Of a stretch of 10,686 bases of DNA, positions 1 through 8,964 are shown piece after piece. Each line of letters begins with the position of its first letter. The stretch's first letter is position 1. The translations under genes and the position numbers were made by a program. Location of the stretch: positions 1 to 10,686 of the forward strand of contig JALNZH010000106.1 of NCBI GenBank assembly GCA_023229405.1. The letters run 5' to 3'. This DNA comes from Bacteroidota bacterium. Lineage in GTDB: Bacteria; Bacteroidota; Ignavibacteria; UBA10030; UBA8401. The notes beneath the pieces are model-generated. The model was not told where the DNA came from. It worked only from the letters and a program-made list of their open reading frames with translations, and made no database searches.

Positions 1-3000
1 TCCATGTTCCGGAATATCACGATCCAAACTTCAAAAGTGCATATTGCGGCGAAGAATCAGAAGATTGAAACAGAAATTTCCCTCCAAACCCCCGAAGGAA
101 ATGTTAATGCACAGGTGTTTGCTGATTTTTCGATCGATTCGCTTCCGTTATACATGGTAACGGCATCAGTTCGGGGACTTGATCTTGCGCCGATCGTGCA
201 GGACGAATATTTCAGCTCTGATCTTTCGTTTGATTTACAGCGGTCCGGTGCGGGTTTGACATTATTTAATAACCCTTCGGATATGAAGCTCGACTTTTAC
301 AGTTCAAACTTTCACGGAATGCCTTTTGACAGCGCACAAGTTGTAATGCAGTGGTTGAAAGATTCGGCAAATAACGATCATGTTACTGTCCGTTCACCAG
401 TAGTAGATGGGACTCTCCGGGGACAATTCACATTTAATAGTTTGATCGATGCAGTGCGGGCACATCTCGACGGGTTCGGAAAAATTTATACGTATCAACA
501 GCAAATTGTTGATTCATCCTATGCCGCCCTGTCTGATTCTACAGGTCAAAGGGACAGTATAACTATGCAGTCCGGTTCTATCACATACGATCTTGTATTA
601 AAAAATCTCAAACCGATATCGGTTGTGTTTAATTTTCCGCAGCTAGATATGATTGGTACTGCAAAAGGAACACTGAACGGGAATGCATCGGGAGCTTCGT
701 CCACCGGAAATGTTTCCATATTGCATGGCTCTTTTGCAGACAGTACGGCGCCAATTCAATTAACAAATGTCCAATTGGAATATTCCGTCCGGAACATGTC
801 TCCGGAACAGATTGCGGGAGTAAATGATTCGCTTGAACTTAAAATCCGGTTGAAAGGCGACGAGATCGGGATTTCGCAAACTGCTTTCAGGCAAGCATTA
901 TTCAATCTGGATTATGCAAAACAGCATGGTGTTTTTACTATTGCATCGGATGTTGATACAATGCTGAACTTTGCTGCCGACGGAATTATTGACGTATCGG
1001 AACTGACTGATAAGATCACGTTTTCCAATTTGTATGCGAAGTACCAAGGACTCGATCTCCGTTCTTCAACTCCGTTCGTGACGACAGTTTCATCAAAAGG
1101 TATTCACATTGATTCTTCCCGGTTCATTCGTCATGATGAGGAGATTTTTGTGAGAGGTGATTACAACTATCAGGGGGCGATAAAGGCTAATGCGACAGTG
1201 AAGAATTTCGACTTATCGGATATTTTCTTCGTAAACACTTCTCAACGGTTTCGTGAACAAGCATTGGATCTAGGAGGAAAGATCGACCTGTCTGCTAAAA
1301 TTACTGGAACGGCAGAAAATCCTGTAATTATTGCACAAATGGAAGGTGTGGATATTTCCTATCGGAACAGTAGTTTCGGCGATCTTACTGCAGCTCTAGG
1401 TTATGCTCGAAAAAAGGCAGGAATAAAGCTAGAATTGACAGAATCTGAAGAAGCAGCCGTACCTCAAACCTTTAATCTTGAGGGATCAATCCCTATTGAC
1501 CTCAGTTTCCTTCCGGCAGTAGATCGATTGAATATTGATGGAATTGATGTTCAGCTTTCAACAGAAAATCTTTCTGTGTCTATTTTTGATGTGTTTGTTC
1601 CGGAACTCGATCAAATGTCCGGTAGGTTAAGCGGCAATGTCGGTATCACAGGATCTCTACTCGATCCACGTCAGTACGGAACGCTTCAATTGGACAGCGG
1701 TTCGTTCCGCTTAGAAATGAACGATATCCAGTATCAGGTGGGAGGAACAATTGCACTGGACAGCGGGAAGATTTTCTTTCCTAATTTTGCAATCAACAAT
1801 CTTCCCGGCGACTATGCTGATGGCATAGTGAAGATTGGTGGATATATTTTGCTTGATGGATTTGCTCCGTCGGAGTACCATTTAACAGCCAACGGTGAGC
1901 TATTGGTGTTGAATAACCTTTCCCGTTCGTCAAACCAGTCGTTCTTCGGAAGCTTGGTCGGACAGACCGGACCGAAAGGGTTACGATTTGAGGGAACGTT
2001 TGATCGGTCTAGGATTGTCGGCGATATTATTGTGCAGGATGCATTCCTTACATTTCCGCCGACCCAGCAGGCAGTTTCTCCTGCCGGCGCGCGCTTCGAC
2101 GACATTCTCTTTATTGATGATACCACCAAGCTGGTTGTTGATTCGACCTTGCTCCATACAATTGTTCAATTAATTGCGCCAATTGTTGGATCAAAAACTG
2201 CAGAGCGGACATTTCTTGACGGTTTTGGCTATGAACTGACGATCGAAACACGCGGAAATGTACGTGTACAAATGATTTTTAACGCAAATGCGGGAGCGTA
2301 CGAAGAACTTGTTGCGGAATTGAATGGGAAAATGGTATTGAAGAAAGATGAAACGGCTCAGCAACTGACCGGTACGATCAATGTGGGAGATGGATCGAAT
2401 TACAAATATTATAAAGAATTTAAGGCCACCGGATCTTTAACATTCGTCGGCGATCCTCAAAATCCACAACTCAACATCCTTGCAAAATATATCGGAACTC
2501 ATCTCCGGGATCCGAAGGACAACACATCGGAAGAACGAGTTGTTGTTTCTTTGGAAATCACGGGAAACAGAAACAATCCGAAATTGAAGATTGGTCTAGC
2601 AATGCTCGATGCGAATGGACGGGAAATTCCGCGTCAAGGTGATGTGGAGAATGATGCTATTGCATTCTTGCTGACGTCGTCCCAAAATAAACCGGGACAG
2701 TTTCGAGAAGAATTATCAAACTACGATCGGAATCGCTTGGGTGAACAATTAACTGAAGCAATCGGCGGAACATTTGTCAATAGTTTACTATCTGGGCTGG
2801 TGAATGACTTTATTACAAAGAACAATATTCCGTTCGTTAAACGCGTAGAGGTCCGGAATGTCACTTCAGAGGCGGATATCAATACGATTCTTGAAGTGTC
2901 CGATGCGGTGATCAACATCGGAGGAAAAGTATTCACCGATGTGAATAATACAAATGTTAGCGTGCAAGTACCGGTGTTGGGACGGCAAAACAGAAATTTT

Positions 3001-3099
3001 ATTTTTGAGGTGGAGAAAAAAACTGAAAATGCGGATTATACATCCATCCAGGCTAAAACCATTCTCGGTGCACGCCTCTTTTACCGCTTTACATTTTAA
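1..3099 (+). CDS. tamB: TamB/DUF490-family translocation and assembly module protein, C-terminal part (5' truncated)
   Basis: The reading frame is open from base 1, so the gene starts upstream; the ATG at base 4 is probably internal. TamB-family proteins are long, beta-rich, inner-membrane-anchored periplasmic proteins that work with an Omp85-type barrel in envelope assembly and are implicated in phospholipid transport between membranes. About 1030 residues are visible, with no signal anchor, as expected if the N-terminus lies outside. Most of it is repetitive beta-strand sequence with AsmA/DUF490-like blocks. The last ~350 residues fit the conserved C-terminal domain: a GDGSNYKYYKEF block near residue 795, then GSLTFVGDPQNPQLNILA, and NDAIAFLLTSS near 884. 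The protein ends in alternating aromatic residues (RLFYRFTF). RNase R starts 8 bases after its stop, which suggests co-transcription. The family call is strong; orthology to E. coli tamB in function is inferred. Confidence 0.85.
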   Translation, partial: SMFRNITIQTSKVHIAAKNQKIETEISLQTPEGNVNAQVFADFSIDSLPLYMVTASVRGLDLAPIVQDEYFSSDLSFDLQRSGAGLTLFNNPSDMKLDFYSSNFHGMPFDSAQVVMQWLKDSANNDHVTVRSPVVDGTLRGQFTFNSLIDAVRAHLDGFGKIYTYQQQIVDSSYAALSDSTGQRDSITMQSGSITYDLVLKNLKPISVVFNFPQLDMIGTAKGTLNGNASGASSTGNVSILHGSFADSTAPIQLTNVQLEYSVRNMSPEQIAGVNDSLELKIRLKGDEIGISQTAFRQALFNLDYAKQHGVFTIASDVDTMLNFAADGIIDVSELTDKITFSNLYAKYQGLDLRSSTPFVTTVSSKGIHIDSSRFIRHDEEIFVRGDYNYQGAIKANATVKNFDLSDIFFVNTSQRFREQALDLGGKIDLSAKITGTAENPVIIAQMEGVDISYRNSSFGDLTAALGYARKKAGIKLELTESEEAAVPQTFNLEGSIPIDLSFLPAVDRLNIDGIDVQLSTENLSVSIFDVFVPELDQMSGRLSGNVGITGSLLDPRQYGTLQLDSGSFRLEMNDIQYQVGGTIALDSGKIFFPNFAINNLPGDYADGIVKIGGYILLDGFAPSEYHLTANGELLVLNNLSRSSNQSFFGSLVGQTGPKGLRFEGTFDRSRIVGDIIVQDAFLTFPPTQQAVSPAGARFDDILFIDDTTKLVVDSTLLHTIVQLIAPIVGSKTAERTFLDGFGYELTIETRGNVRVQMIFNANAGAYEELVAELNGKMVLKKDETAQQLTGTINVGDGSNYKYYKEFKATGSLTFVGDPQNPQLNILAKYIGTHLRDPKDNTSEERVVVSLEITGNRNNPKLKIGLAMLDANGREIPRQGDVENDAIAFLLTSSQNKPGQFREELSNYDRNRLGEQLTEAIGGTFVNSLLSGLVNDFITKNNIPFVKRVEVRNVTSEADINTILEVSDAVINIGGKVFTDVNNTNVSVQVPVLGRQNRNFIFEVEKKTENADYTSIQAKTILGARLFYRFTF

Positions 3100-3107
3100 C
3101 TAATAAC

Positions 3108-5282
3108 ATGAAAACAGAACAACTTCGCGAACAGCTTCTCTCATATTTATCCAAACATAAAAAAGAGGGATTCAAGTCGCGTCAATTACGTCGTCGATTG
3201 GAAATTCCGAACGAAAAAGAATTCCAGATGTTGCGCGATGTGCTTCATTCCATGGTAGACAACGGGGAATTGCAATGGTCAAAAAAACAAGGATACCACA
3301 TTGCCGCCTCTTCTAACAGGATTCACGGTGTACTGAAAATTGAAAAGCGGGGAACTGGCTCTGTCACCACTTCCCGCGGCATTATCTCGATCGACAAACA
3401 ATCGCTCGGCACAGCGTTTAACGGCGATACCGTTGAAGCGGCTGTTTTCGTTTCAAAGAAAGAGAAAAAGGGAGGGGATTTTCTTGGCGAAGGAGAAGTG
3501 ATTAAGGTTCTTTCCCGTGCACACATACAGTTTGGCGGTACATTACAGCGGAGCAAAAATTTCTATTTCGTCCTGCCGGACGATCCGACCGTGCAGCGTG
3601 ATTTTTACATCGCTCCGGAAGATCTGAACGGTGCAGAATCGGGTGACAAAGTACTCGTTGAACTGCTGGAATGGGACGATCCGTTTAAAAATCCGGAAGG
3701 GAAAATTATCAATACACTGGGGGCCGCCGGCGATCCCTTTGTGGAACTTCGTTCGGTAATTCAAACCTACCGTCTTCCCACTTCATTTCCGAAAGAAGTG
3801 GAACAGGCGGCCGCAGCAATTCCAGCACGTATTCCCGACGAAGAGATGAAAAAGCGTCTCGATCTTCGCAATACGATTGTGATGACGATCGATCCACACG
3901 ATGCAAAAGATTTTGACGATGCGCTTTCCATCGAATTGCTCGAAGGAGGATCGTATAGAATTGGTGTCCATATCGCCGATGTTAGTGCGTATGTCACAGA
4001 AGGCAGTATTATTGATCAGGAAGCGTTCGCCCGCGCAACCAGTGTGTATCTAGCCAATCAGGTGATACCGATGCTGCCGGAAAAATTATCAAACAATATC
4101 TGCAGTCTTGTACCCAATCAGGACAGGTTGACCTATTCTGTCTTCATGAATGTGACCGACAAAGGAAGAGTGCGGAAATATGAATTTGCAAGAAGTGTCA
4201 TCAATTCCAAACGTCGGTTTACATACGAAGAAGTGGAAACAATTCTTGATGCGAAGAAGGGAGAGTTCACCGAAGAACTGAATCATCTGTGGGATGCGGC
4301 AAAGATTCTCCGCAAAAAACGGATGAAGAACGGCAGTATCAATTTTGATTCCCCCGAAGCAAAGTTCAACTATGATGAAAAAGGGAAGCCGGTCGATATC
4401 TTTATAAAAAAACGACTGAAGAGCCATCAGCTAGTTGAAGAGTGTATGTTGCTGGCAAATCAAACAGTGGCGACACATATTTCTACGTTGGAAAAAGAGG
4501 GCGAGACACTCCCGTTTGTGTACCGCATTCACGATCTGCCGGACAAAGAAAAACTGCGCACATTGGAAGAGTTTGTCAGAAAATTCGGTTATAAATTAAA
4601 CGTATCACAATCTTCGTCGTCCAAAGATCTGCAGCAGCTGCTGACGGATATCCAGGGGACGAAAGAAGAAAACCTGATCACCGAAGTAGCGCTGCGCAGC
4701 ATGGCAAAGGCGGTATATTCGGCGGAGAATATTGGCCATTTTGGTCTGGCGTTCGACTATTATTCCCATTTTACGTCTCCCATTCGCCGGTATCCAGATT
4801 TGCTCGTCCACCGGCTGCTGTGGGATTATGCGAAAGGAATGGGAGAAAAACGGAAACACACGATGAACAATGAACTTCCTGCCATGTGCAAACATTGTTC
4901 GGAGCGGGAAAAAGTGGCGGCGGATGCGGAACGCGATTCGGTAAAAGTAATGCAGGTGGAATATATGCGTCAGCATATCGGCGCGGAATTCACCGGAATT
5001 ATTTCCGGAGTGATTCAATATGGCGTGTTTGTGGAAATCAACGATATTCTGGTTGAGGGATTGCTGCATGTCCGCGACCTGAATGACGATTATTACGTCT
5101 TCGACGAAAAGCAATATGCACTAGTGGGTGAACGGAAAGGAAAACGGTTGCGGCTGGGCGACTCGATAACTGTAAAGGTTGCAAAAGTGACACCGGAACG
5201 CCGTCAGATTGATTTTGTCATGGCTGAAACAGATATTAAAGAAGAGAGCAAAGGAAAAAAGGGAAGACGAAAAAAAAATTAA
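3108..5282 (+). CDS. rnr: Ribonuclease R (3'-5' exoribonuclease, RNB family)
   Basis: Hydrolytic, processive 3'-5' exoribonuclease that degrades structured RNA and takes part in mRNA, rRNA and tmRNA-linked quality control in the cytoplasm. At 724 residues it is of usual RNase R length. Domains in order: an N-terminal winged-helix segment (about 5-65), cold-shock/OB domains (about 70-210), the RNB catalytic domain (about 245-600), an S1 domain (about 622-708, GIISGVIQYGVFVEI), and a short Lys/Arg tail (KGKKGRRKKN). The catalytic block DPHDAKDFDDA begins at residue 262. D262, D268, D270 and D271 match the spacing of the four metal-binding aspartates of RNase II/R. The conserved SHFTSPIRRYPDLLVHR block lies near 553-569. 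The ATG at 3108 is preceded by an AT-rich sequence without a Shine-Dalgarno, so translation may be coupled to the gene upstream. Nine A residues (5270-5278) sit just before the stop. Identification is essentially certain. Confidence 0.97.
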   Translation: MKTEQLREQLLSYLSKHKKEGFKSRQLRRRLEIPNEKEFQMLRDVLHSMVDNGELQWSKKQGYHIAASSNRIHGVLKIEKRGTGSVTTSRGIISIDKQSLGTAFNGDTVEAAVFVSKKEKKGGDFLGEGEVIKVLSRAHIQFGGTLQRSKNFYFVLPDDPTVQRDFYIAPEDLNGAESGDKVLVELLEWDDPFKNPEGKIINTLGAAGDPFVELRSVIQTYRLPTSFPKEVEQAAAAIPARIPDEEMKKRLDLRNTIVMTIDPHDAKDFDDALSIELLEGGSYRIGVHIADVSAYVTEGSIIDQEAFARATSVYLANQVIPMLPEKLSNNICSLVPNQDRLTYSVFMNVTDKGRVRKYEFARSVINSKRRFTYEEVETILDAKKGEFTEELNHLWDAAKILRKKRMKNGSINFDSPEAKFNYDEKGKPVDIFIKKRLKSHQLVEECMLLANQTVATHISTLEKEGETLPFVYRIHDLPDKEKLRTLEEFVRKFGYKLNVSQSSSSKDLQQLLTDIQGTKEENLITEVALRSMAKAVYSAENIGHFGLAFDYYSHFTSPIRRYPDLLVHRLLWDYAKGMGEKRKHTMNNELPAMCKHCSEREKVAADAERDSVKVMQVEYMRQHIGAEFTGIISGVIQYGVFVEINDILVEGLLHVRDLNDDYYVFDEKQYALVGERKGKRLRLGDSITVKVAKVTPERRQIDFVMAETDIKEESKGKKGRRKKN

Positions 5283-5320
5283 GCGGCGTTTGAAAATGGT
5301 TTGATGATAGAAGCACTTTC

Positions 5321-5324
5321 GAGG
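5321..5324 (+). promoter_or_regulatory. Probable ribosome binding site (GAGG) that decides the start of the next gene
   Basis: GAGG lies five bases before the ATG at 5330. An in-frame GTG at 5324 would overlap this motif and have no Shine-Dalgarno of its own. Starting at 5330 gives MKRIIMIV, a clean signal-peptide N-terminus, so 5330 is preferred. Confidence 0.5.
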
Positions 5325-5329
5325 TGGAT

Positions 5330-8300
5330 ATGAAACGAATTATAATGATCGTTCTGATGGGACTTACAGTATTGTCTGCCCAGGACGGGAATTTTGGAAA
5401 AAACAAAGTTCAATATAAAAAATTCAACTGGTCGTTTATTCAAACGAACCATTTTGATATCTATTTTTATGATGATGGTACAGCAATTGCAAATTTCACC
5501 GCGTTTGCTGCCGAATCTGCCTATACCTCCATCAGTACAACGATGCGGTATCAACTGAACAATCGTATCGCAATCATGGTCTATAATTCCCATAACGATT
5601 TTCAGCAAACGAACGTTGTTGGGGAATATCTTGAAGAAGGAATCGGCGGGGTGACCGAACTGTTTAAGAACCGCGTTGTTGTTCCGTTCGAAGGGAGTTA
5701 CCGTCAGTTTCGTCATGTGATCCATCATGAGCTGGTTCACGCAGTGATGAACGATATGTTTTACGGCGGTTCCATCCAGTCGATTATTTCGAACAATATC
5801 CGCATTCAGCTGCCACTCTGGATCAGCGAAGGTTTTGCAGAATATGAAGCGCTACGCTGGGATACGAACTCAGACATGTTTATGCGTGATGCTGCGATCC
5901 ATACGTATCTTCCCCCGATTGAACGTTTGGGTGGATACTTTGCGTATCGCGGTGGTCAGTCCGTCTTCTATTATATCGCCAACAAGTATGGCGAACAGAA
6001 GGTTGCAGAGATTCTTCATCGGATTAAAAGCCTGCGGAATGTTGATGCGGGATTTAAAAGTGCTATCGGATTAAGCGTAGAAGAACTGTCCGAGCGGTGG
6101 CATAAAGAGCAAAAAGTGTTGTACTGGCCTGATATTGCCAAACGGGAAGAACCGGAGGATTTTGCCACGCGCCTGACTGATCATGTGAAAGAAAACAATT
6201 TTTATAATACCAGCCCAGCCATTTCTCCGCAAGGTGATAAAATTGCGTTCATATCGGATCGGGACGATTATTTCGATGTGTTCGTTATTTCCACGATTGA
6301 CAATAAAATTACAAAGGTTGTGGATGGTCAGCGAACAAAGAATTTTGAGGAATTGCATTTGCTGACACCCGGTATGACCTGGTCACCTGATGGAAAACGG
6401 ATTGCACTGGCGGCAAAAAGCGGTGAGCGGGATGCGATTTATCTGATTGACGTCAATAACGGCGATGAAGAAAAGATCGAACTGGAATTAGATGGCATTT
6501 TTTCCATCGATTGGTCCCGGCAGGGAGACAAATTGGTGTTTGTTGGAAACACATCATACCAATCCGACATTTATATGTATGATGTACATTCGAAATTGTT
6601 GAAAAATCTGACGGAAGACCCATTCTCGGATTCGGAACCGGTCTGGTCTCCGGATGGCAGTAAAATATTCTTTGTCTCCGATCGACGCGATCAATTGTCG
6701 AAGAATATGCTCCCCGCTCAATTTAAAATGGTAAAGTTCAATTACCAACAGTTGGACATTTATTCCATGGATGTTTTCAGCGGTGAGATCGTCCGGATTA
6801 CGAACGATGAGGAGAGCGATGAAACATCGCCGGTTATTTCGCCGGACGGAAAAAAAATACTTTATGTGTCTGACCGGAACGGCAACGGCAATGTGTATGA
6901 ACGTACTCTCATGAACAATGCCGACCGTCCTATCACCAATGCAATCACCGGAGTGTACCAACTCTCACTCTCCGCCGATGGGAATAAACTGGCATTTTCT
7001 GCACTCAATGAAGCAGGATTCGATGTGTTTTTGTTGAAGACGCCGTTTGAAAAAAAATTGGATATCGACAAACTGGAATTTACAGAGTATATCAAACGGA
7101 AACAGCGTACAGCTGTTCCTGCAGCAGACGCAACAACAACCGTTGTGACTGAAATTCTACAAGATACTGTTAGTGTGTATGGCGATAACGTTCGGATTGA
7201 TCTCAATAATTATGTCTTTAATGATGAAGGTGAACATCCGAACGTGTCTGAACCTGTTCCGTCGTTACCAGCAACTGCAGCAGCGGTGTCCGGTAATGTG
7301 GATGAAGACAGCAATTTTATTGTGAATAAATATAAGTTGAATTTTTCTCCGGATATTGTGTACGGGAATGCCGCTTTCAGCACGTTTTACGGAGTTCAAG
7401 GGACCACGATGATGGCGTTCAGCGATATGTTGGGTGATCACCAGATCTATTTTCTGACAAATCTGTTGCTCGATTTAAAAAACAGCGATTATGTTCTGGC
7501 ATACTACTATCTCCCAACATATATCGACTACGGTATACAAGGATATCACAGCGCACGATTTCTCTACCTAGAAGACCCGTATCTTGGCATTTCGTTAAAC
7601 CGGTTCCGCACCTGGGGTATTTCCGGATCGGCATCCATGCCAATCGACCGATTTAACCGCTTTGAGTTTGGTGTTTCCTGGATGAACTTGTTACGGGAGA
7701 ATCTTGAGTATTCGTCCGCACCGAATCAGCGTCGCGAGTTGATTGTTCCATCGGTCGGATTTGTCCATGATAATACGTTGTGGGGGTACACCTCACCGAA
7801 TAACGGTTCACGCTACAACGTGAACGCCATGGTGAGTCCTTCGCTCGGCAACAACTCGCTAGATTTTCAGACATATACTGCCGATTACCGGACATATTTT
7901 AAATTCTGGCGCACATACTCCTTCGTGATGCGGTATTCCGGCGGAATCAGTCTTGGCGAGGATGCTCAGCAATTTTTCATTGGCGGAACGGATGGTTGGA
8001 TCAACCGAACATTCGAGAACGGCGGAATCCCAATTGTTGATATTGAAGATTTTGCGTTTCTCACACCAGCGTTACCAATGCGCGGATTTAATTATAATGT
8101 AAAGAACGGAACAAAGTTTGCCCTGATGAATTATGAACTACGTTACCCGTTCATTCAATATCTTGTCACCGGTGGACTGCCGATTGCTCTCGGTAATATT
8201 ACCGGCGCAACATTCCTCGATATCGGTTCATCGTGGACGCATGAGAGTGCATTCCGCGGTTTCGGGAAGGATTCTTTCGGGAATACCGTGACGCAGGATC

Positions 8301-8434
8301 TTTTAATCGGTACTGGCATGGGTATCCGCATGTTTTTGTTCGGTCTGCCGTTGAAGATCGATGTGGCGTGGTCGTACGGAGGCAGCACGTTTTCTATTCC
8401 CAAATATTACTTCTCGCTCGGCGGGGATTTCTAA
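5330..8434 (+). CDS. Secreted outer-membrane protein: metallopeptidase-like domain, TolB/PD40 propeller and Omp85/BamA-like barrel
   Basis: A 1034-residue multidomain protein. Residues 1-17 look like a Sec signal peptide (MKRIIMIVLMGLTVLSA, probable cut before Q18). The first domain (about 30-270) resembles the peptidase MA/gluzincin group: HHELVH gives the zinc motif H133-E134-x-x-H137, and PLWISEGFAEY supplies E167 as probable third ligand. Residues ~290-570 hold six PD40/TolB-like repeats, recognisable by SPDGxKIxFxSDR patterns near 292, 348, 389, 434, 497 and 541. A Pro/Ala/Thr-rich linker (about 590-655) follows. The C-terminal ~370 residues resemble the Omp85/bacterial surface antigen barrel: FFIGG, then MRGF (R918, the L6 motif region) and NYELRYPF (936-941), ending in Phe. 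It should sit in the outer membrane with the N-terminal modules in the periplasm. No POTRA repeats are recognisable. It is 47 bases after rnr and followed by a terminator. Domain calls are strong; substrate and role are unknown, and protease activity is inferred only from intact motifs. Confidence 0.88.
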   Translation: MKRIIMIVLMGLTVLSAQDGNFGKNKVQYKKFNWSFIQTNHFDIYFYDDGTAIANFTAFAAESAYTSISTTMRYQLNNRIAIMVYNSHNDFQQTNVVGEYLEEGIGGVTELFKNRVVVPFEGSYRQFRHVIHHELVHAVMNDMFYGGSIQSIISNNIRIQLPLWISEGFAEYEALRWDTNSDMFMRDAAIHTYLPPIERLGGYFAYRGGQSVFYYIANKYGEQKVAEILHRIKSLRNVDAGFKSAIGLSVEELSERWHKEQKVLYWPDIAKREEPEDFATRLTDHVKENNFYNTSPAISPQGDKIAFISDRDDYFDVFVISTIDNKITKVVDGQRTKNFEELHLLTPGMTWSPDGKRIALAAKSGERDAIYLIDVNNGDEEKIELELDGIFSIDWSRQGDKLVFVGNTSYQSDIYMYDVHSKLLKNLTEDPFSDSEPVWSPDGSKIFFVSDRRDQLSKNMLPAQFKMVKFNYQQLDIYSMDVFSGEIVRITNDEESDETSPVISPDGKKILYVSDRNGNGNVYERTLMNNADRPITNAITGVYQLSLSADGNKLAFSALNEAGFDVFLLKTPFEKKLDIDKLEFTEYIKRKQRTAVPAADATTTVVTEILQDTVSVYGDNVRIDLNNYVFNDEGEHPNVSEPVPSLPATAAAVSGNVDEDSNFIVNKYKLNFSPDIVYGNAAFSTFYGVQGTTMMAFSDMLGDHQIYFLTNLLLDLKNSDYVLAYYYLPTYIDYGIQGYHSARFLYLEDPYLGISLNRFRTWGISGSASMPIDRFNRFEFGVSWMNLLRENLEYSSAPNQRRELIVPSVGFVHDNTLWGYTSPNNGSRYNVNAMVSPSLGNNSLDFQTYTADYRTYFKFWRTYSFVMRYSGGISLGEDAQQFFIGGTDGWINRTFENGGIPIVDIEDFAFLTPALPMRGFNYNVKNGTKFALMNYELRYPFIQYLVTGGLPIALGNITGATFLDIGSSWTHESAFRGFGKDSFGNTVTQDLLIGTGMGIRMFLFGLPLKIDVAWSYGGSTFSIPKYYFSLGGDF

Positions 8435-8522
8435 TCTTTCATGTGCGATAATTCTTCTGTCGCGCAGAGTTGTTATCAAGAAGATAAACTTCCGTTCAAC
8501 GACATGCGGTAGAGTATTATAC

Positions 8523-8557
8523 AGTGATCGTCGCCGTTAAGGTGGCGGTCACTTTTT
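8523..8557 (+). terminator. Rho-independent terminator ending the three-gene + strand unit
   Basis: A 13-base-pair stem (8523-8535 with 8541-8553) including three G-U wobbles closes a GTTAA loop and runs straight into TTTTTATTTT. It lies about 90 bases after the stop at 8434. The wobbles make it strong only in + strand RNA. No T-run follows on the - strand, so it is not bidirectional. Confidence 0.82.
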
Positions 8558-8782
8558 ATTTTAACATTCTTCACGCAATTGTTTTTTGCCAACCTAATGT
8601 ATCAGATTCCTTAAAATATATTATTGTTTTAAACAGGTATTTTTTGGTACTAGAGTAAGCATAATTATCTCCATAGATTCAAATCAAAGATCTATTGTTT
8701 TCCAGGCGATCTGCTTTTAAAACGCCATGTGCCGTAAAAATTCCTCAGGTAAATATTTGAATAATCCCGGAGAGAACTATTC

Positions 8783-8953
8783 ATGATGATGTACAAATTA
8801 TGGCGCGGTAACATAGCAAAACCCTTATTGACAAAAATTTATCAAAACGAGTGGATTTATGGAAGATATGTTATGTTGAGAAAAGTAAGCCCTTCGCTAC
8901 ATTTCTTACAGTGTTGGATGAGAAGTGGGAGGGAGCAAAATTTAGGAGGATAG
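8783..8953 (+). CDS. Marginal small ORF, 56 residues, unrecognised
   Basis: An open frame beginning with three consecutive ATG codons, with GGAGAG (8769-8774) eight bases upstream as a plausible ribosome binding site. The product starts MMMYKLWRGNIAKPLL and ends GREQNLGG. It is basic, has no clear membrane segment and matches no family I know. Against it: short length, an unremarkable composition, an intergenic position after a terminator, and a 3' end that abuts a repeat-like element. It may well be a chance frame. Confidence 0.18.
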   Translation: MMMYKLWRGNIAKPLLTKIYQNEWIYGRYVMLRKVSPSLHFLQCWMRSGREQNLGG

Positions 8954-8964
8954 AGTGAGCTTTT

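Noticed and set aside
4605..5114. Antisense open frame of 169 codons inside rnr
   Set aside because: It lies entirely opposite the RNB/S1 coding region, whose protein sequence is strongly conserved. The antisense product has no recognisable domain and is a codon-bias shadow.
5279..5740. Antisense open frame of 153 codons over the rnr-barrel gene junction
   Set aside because: It overlaps the signal peptide and HEXXH coding region of the + strand gene, and its product shows no family features.
8441..8512. 23-codon ORF directly after the barrel gene stop
   Set aside because: Very short, no good ribosome binding site, and located in the 3' leader of the terminator; most likely chance.
8516..8521. 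TATAAT on the minus strand next to the terminator
   Set aside because: There is no matching -35 box, and transcription would only run antisense into the barrel gene. A chance hexamer in AT-rich sequence.
8828..8856. Perfect TTGACA -35 box
   Set aside because: At 17-bp spacing the -10 position reads GTGGAT, which is not a promoter element, and no credible gene follows. The exact hexamer alone is weak evidence, especially if the host is Bacteroidota-like with a different consensus.
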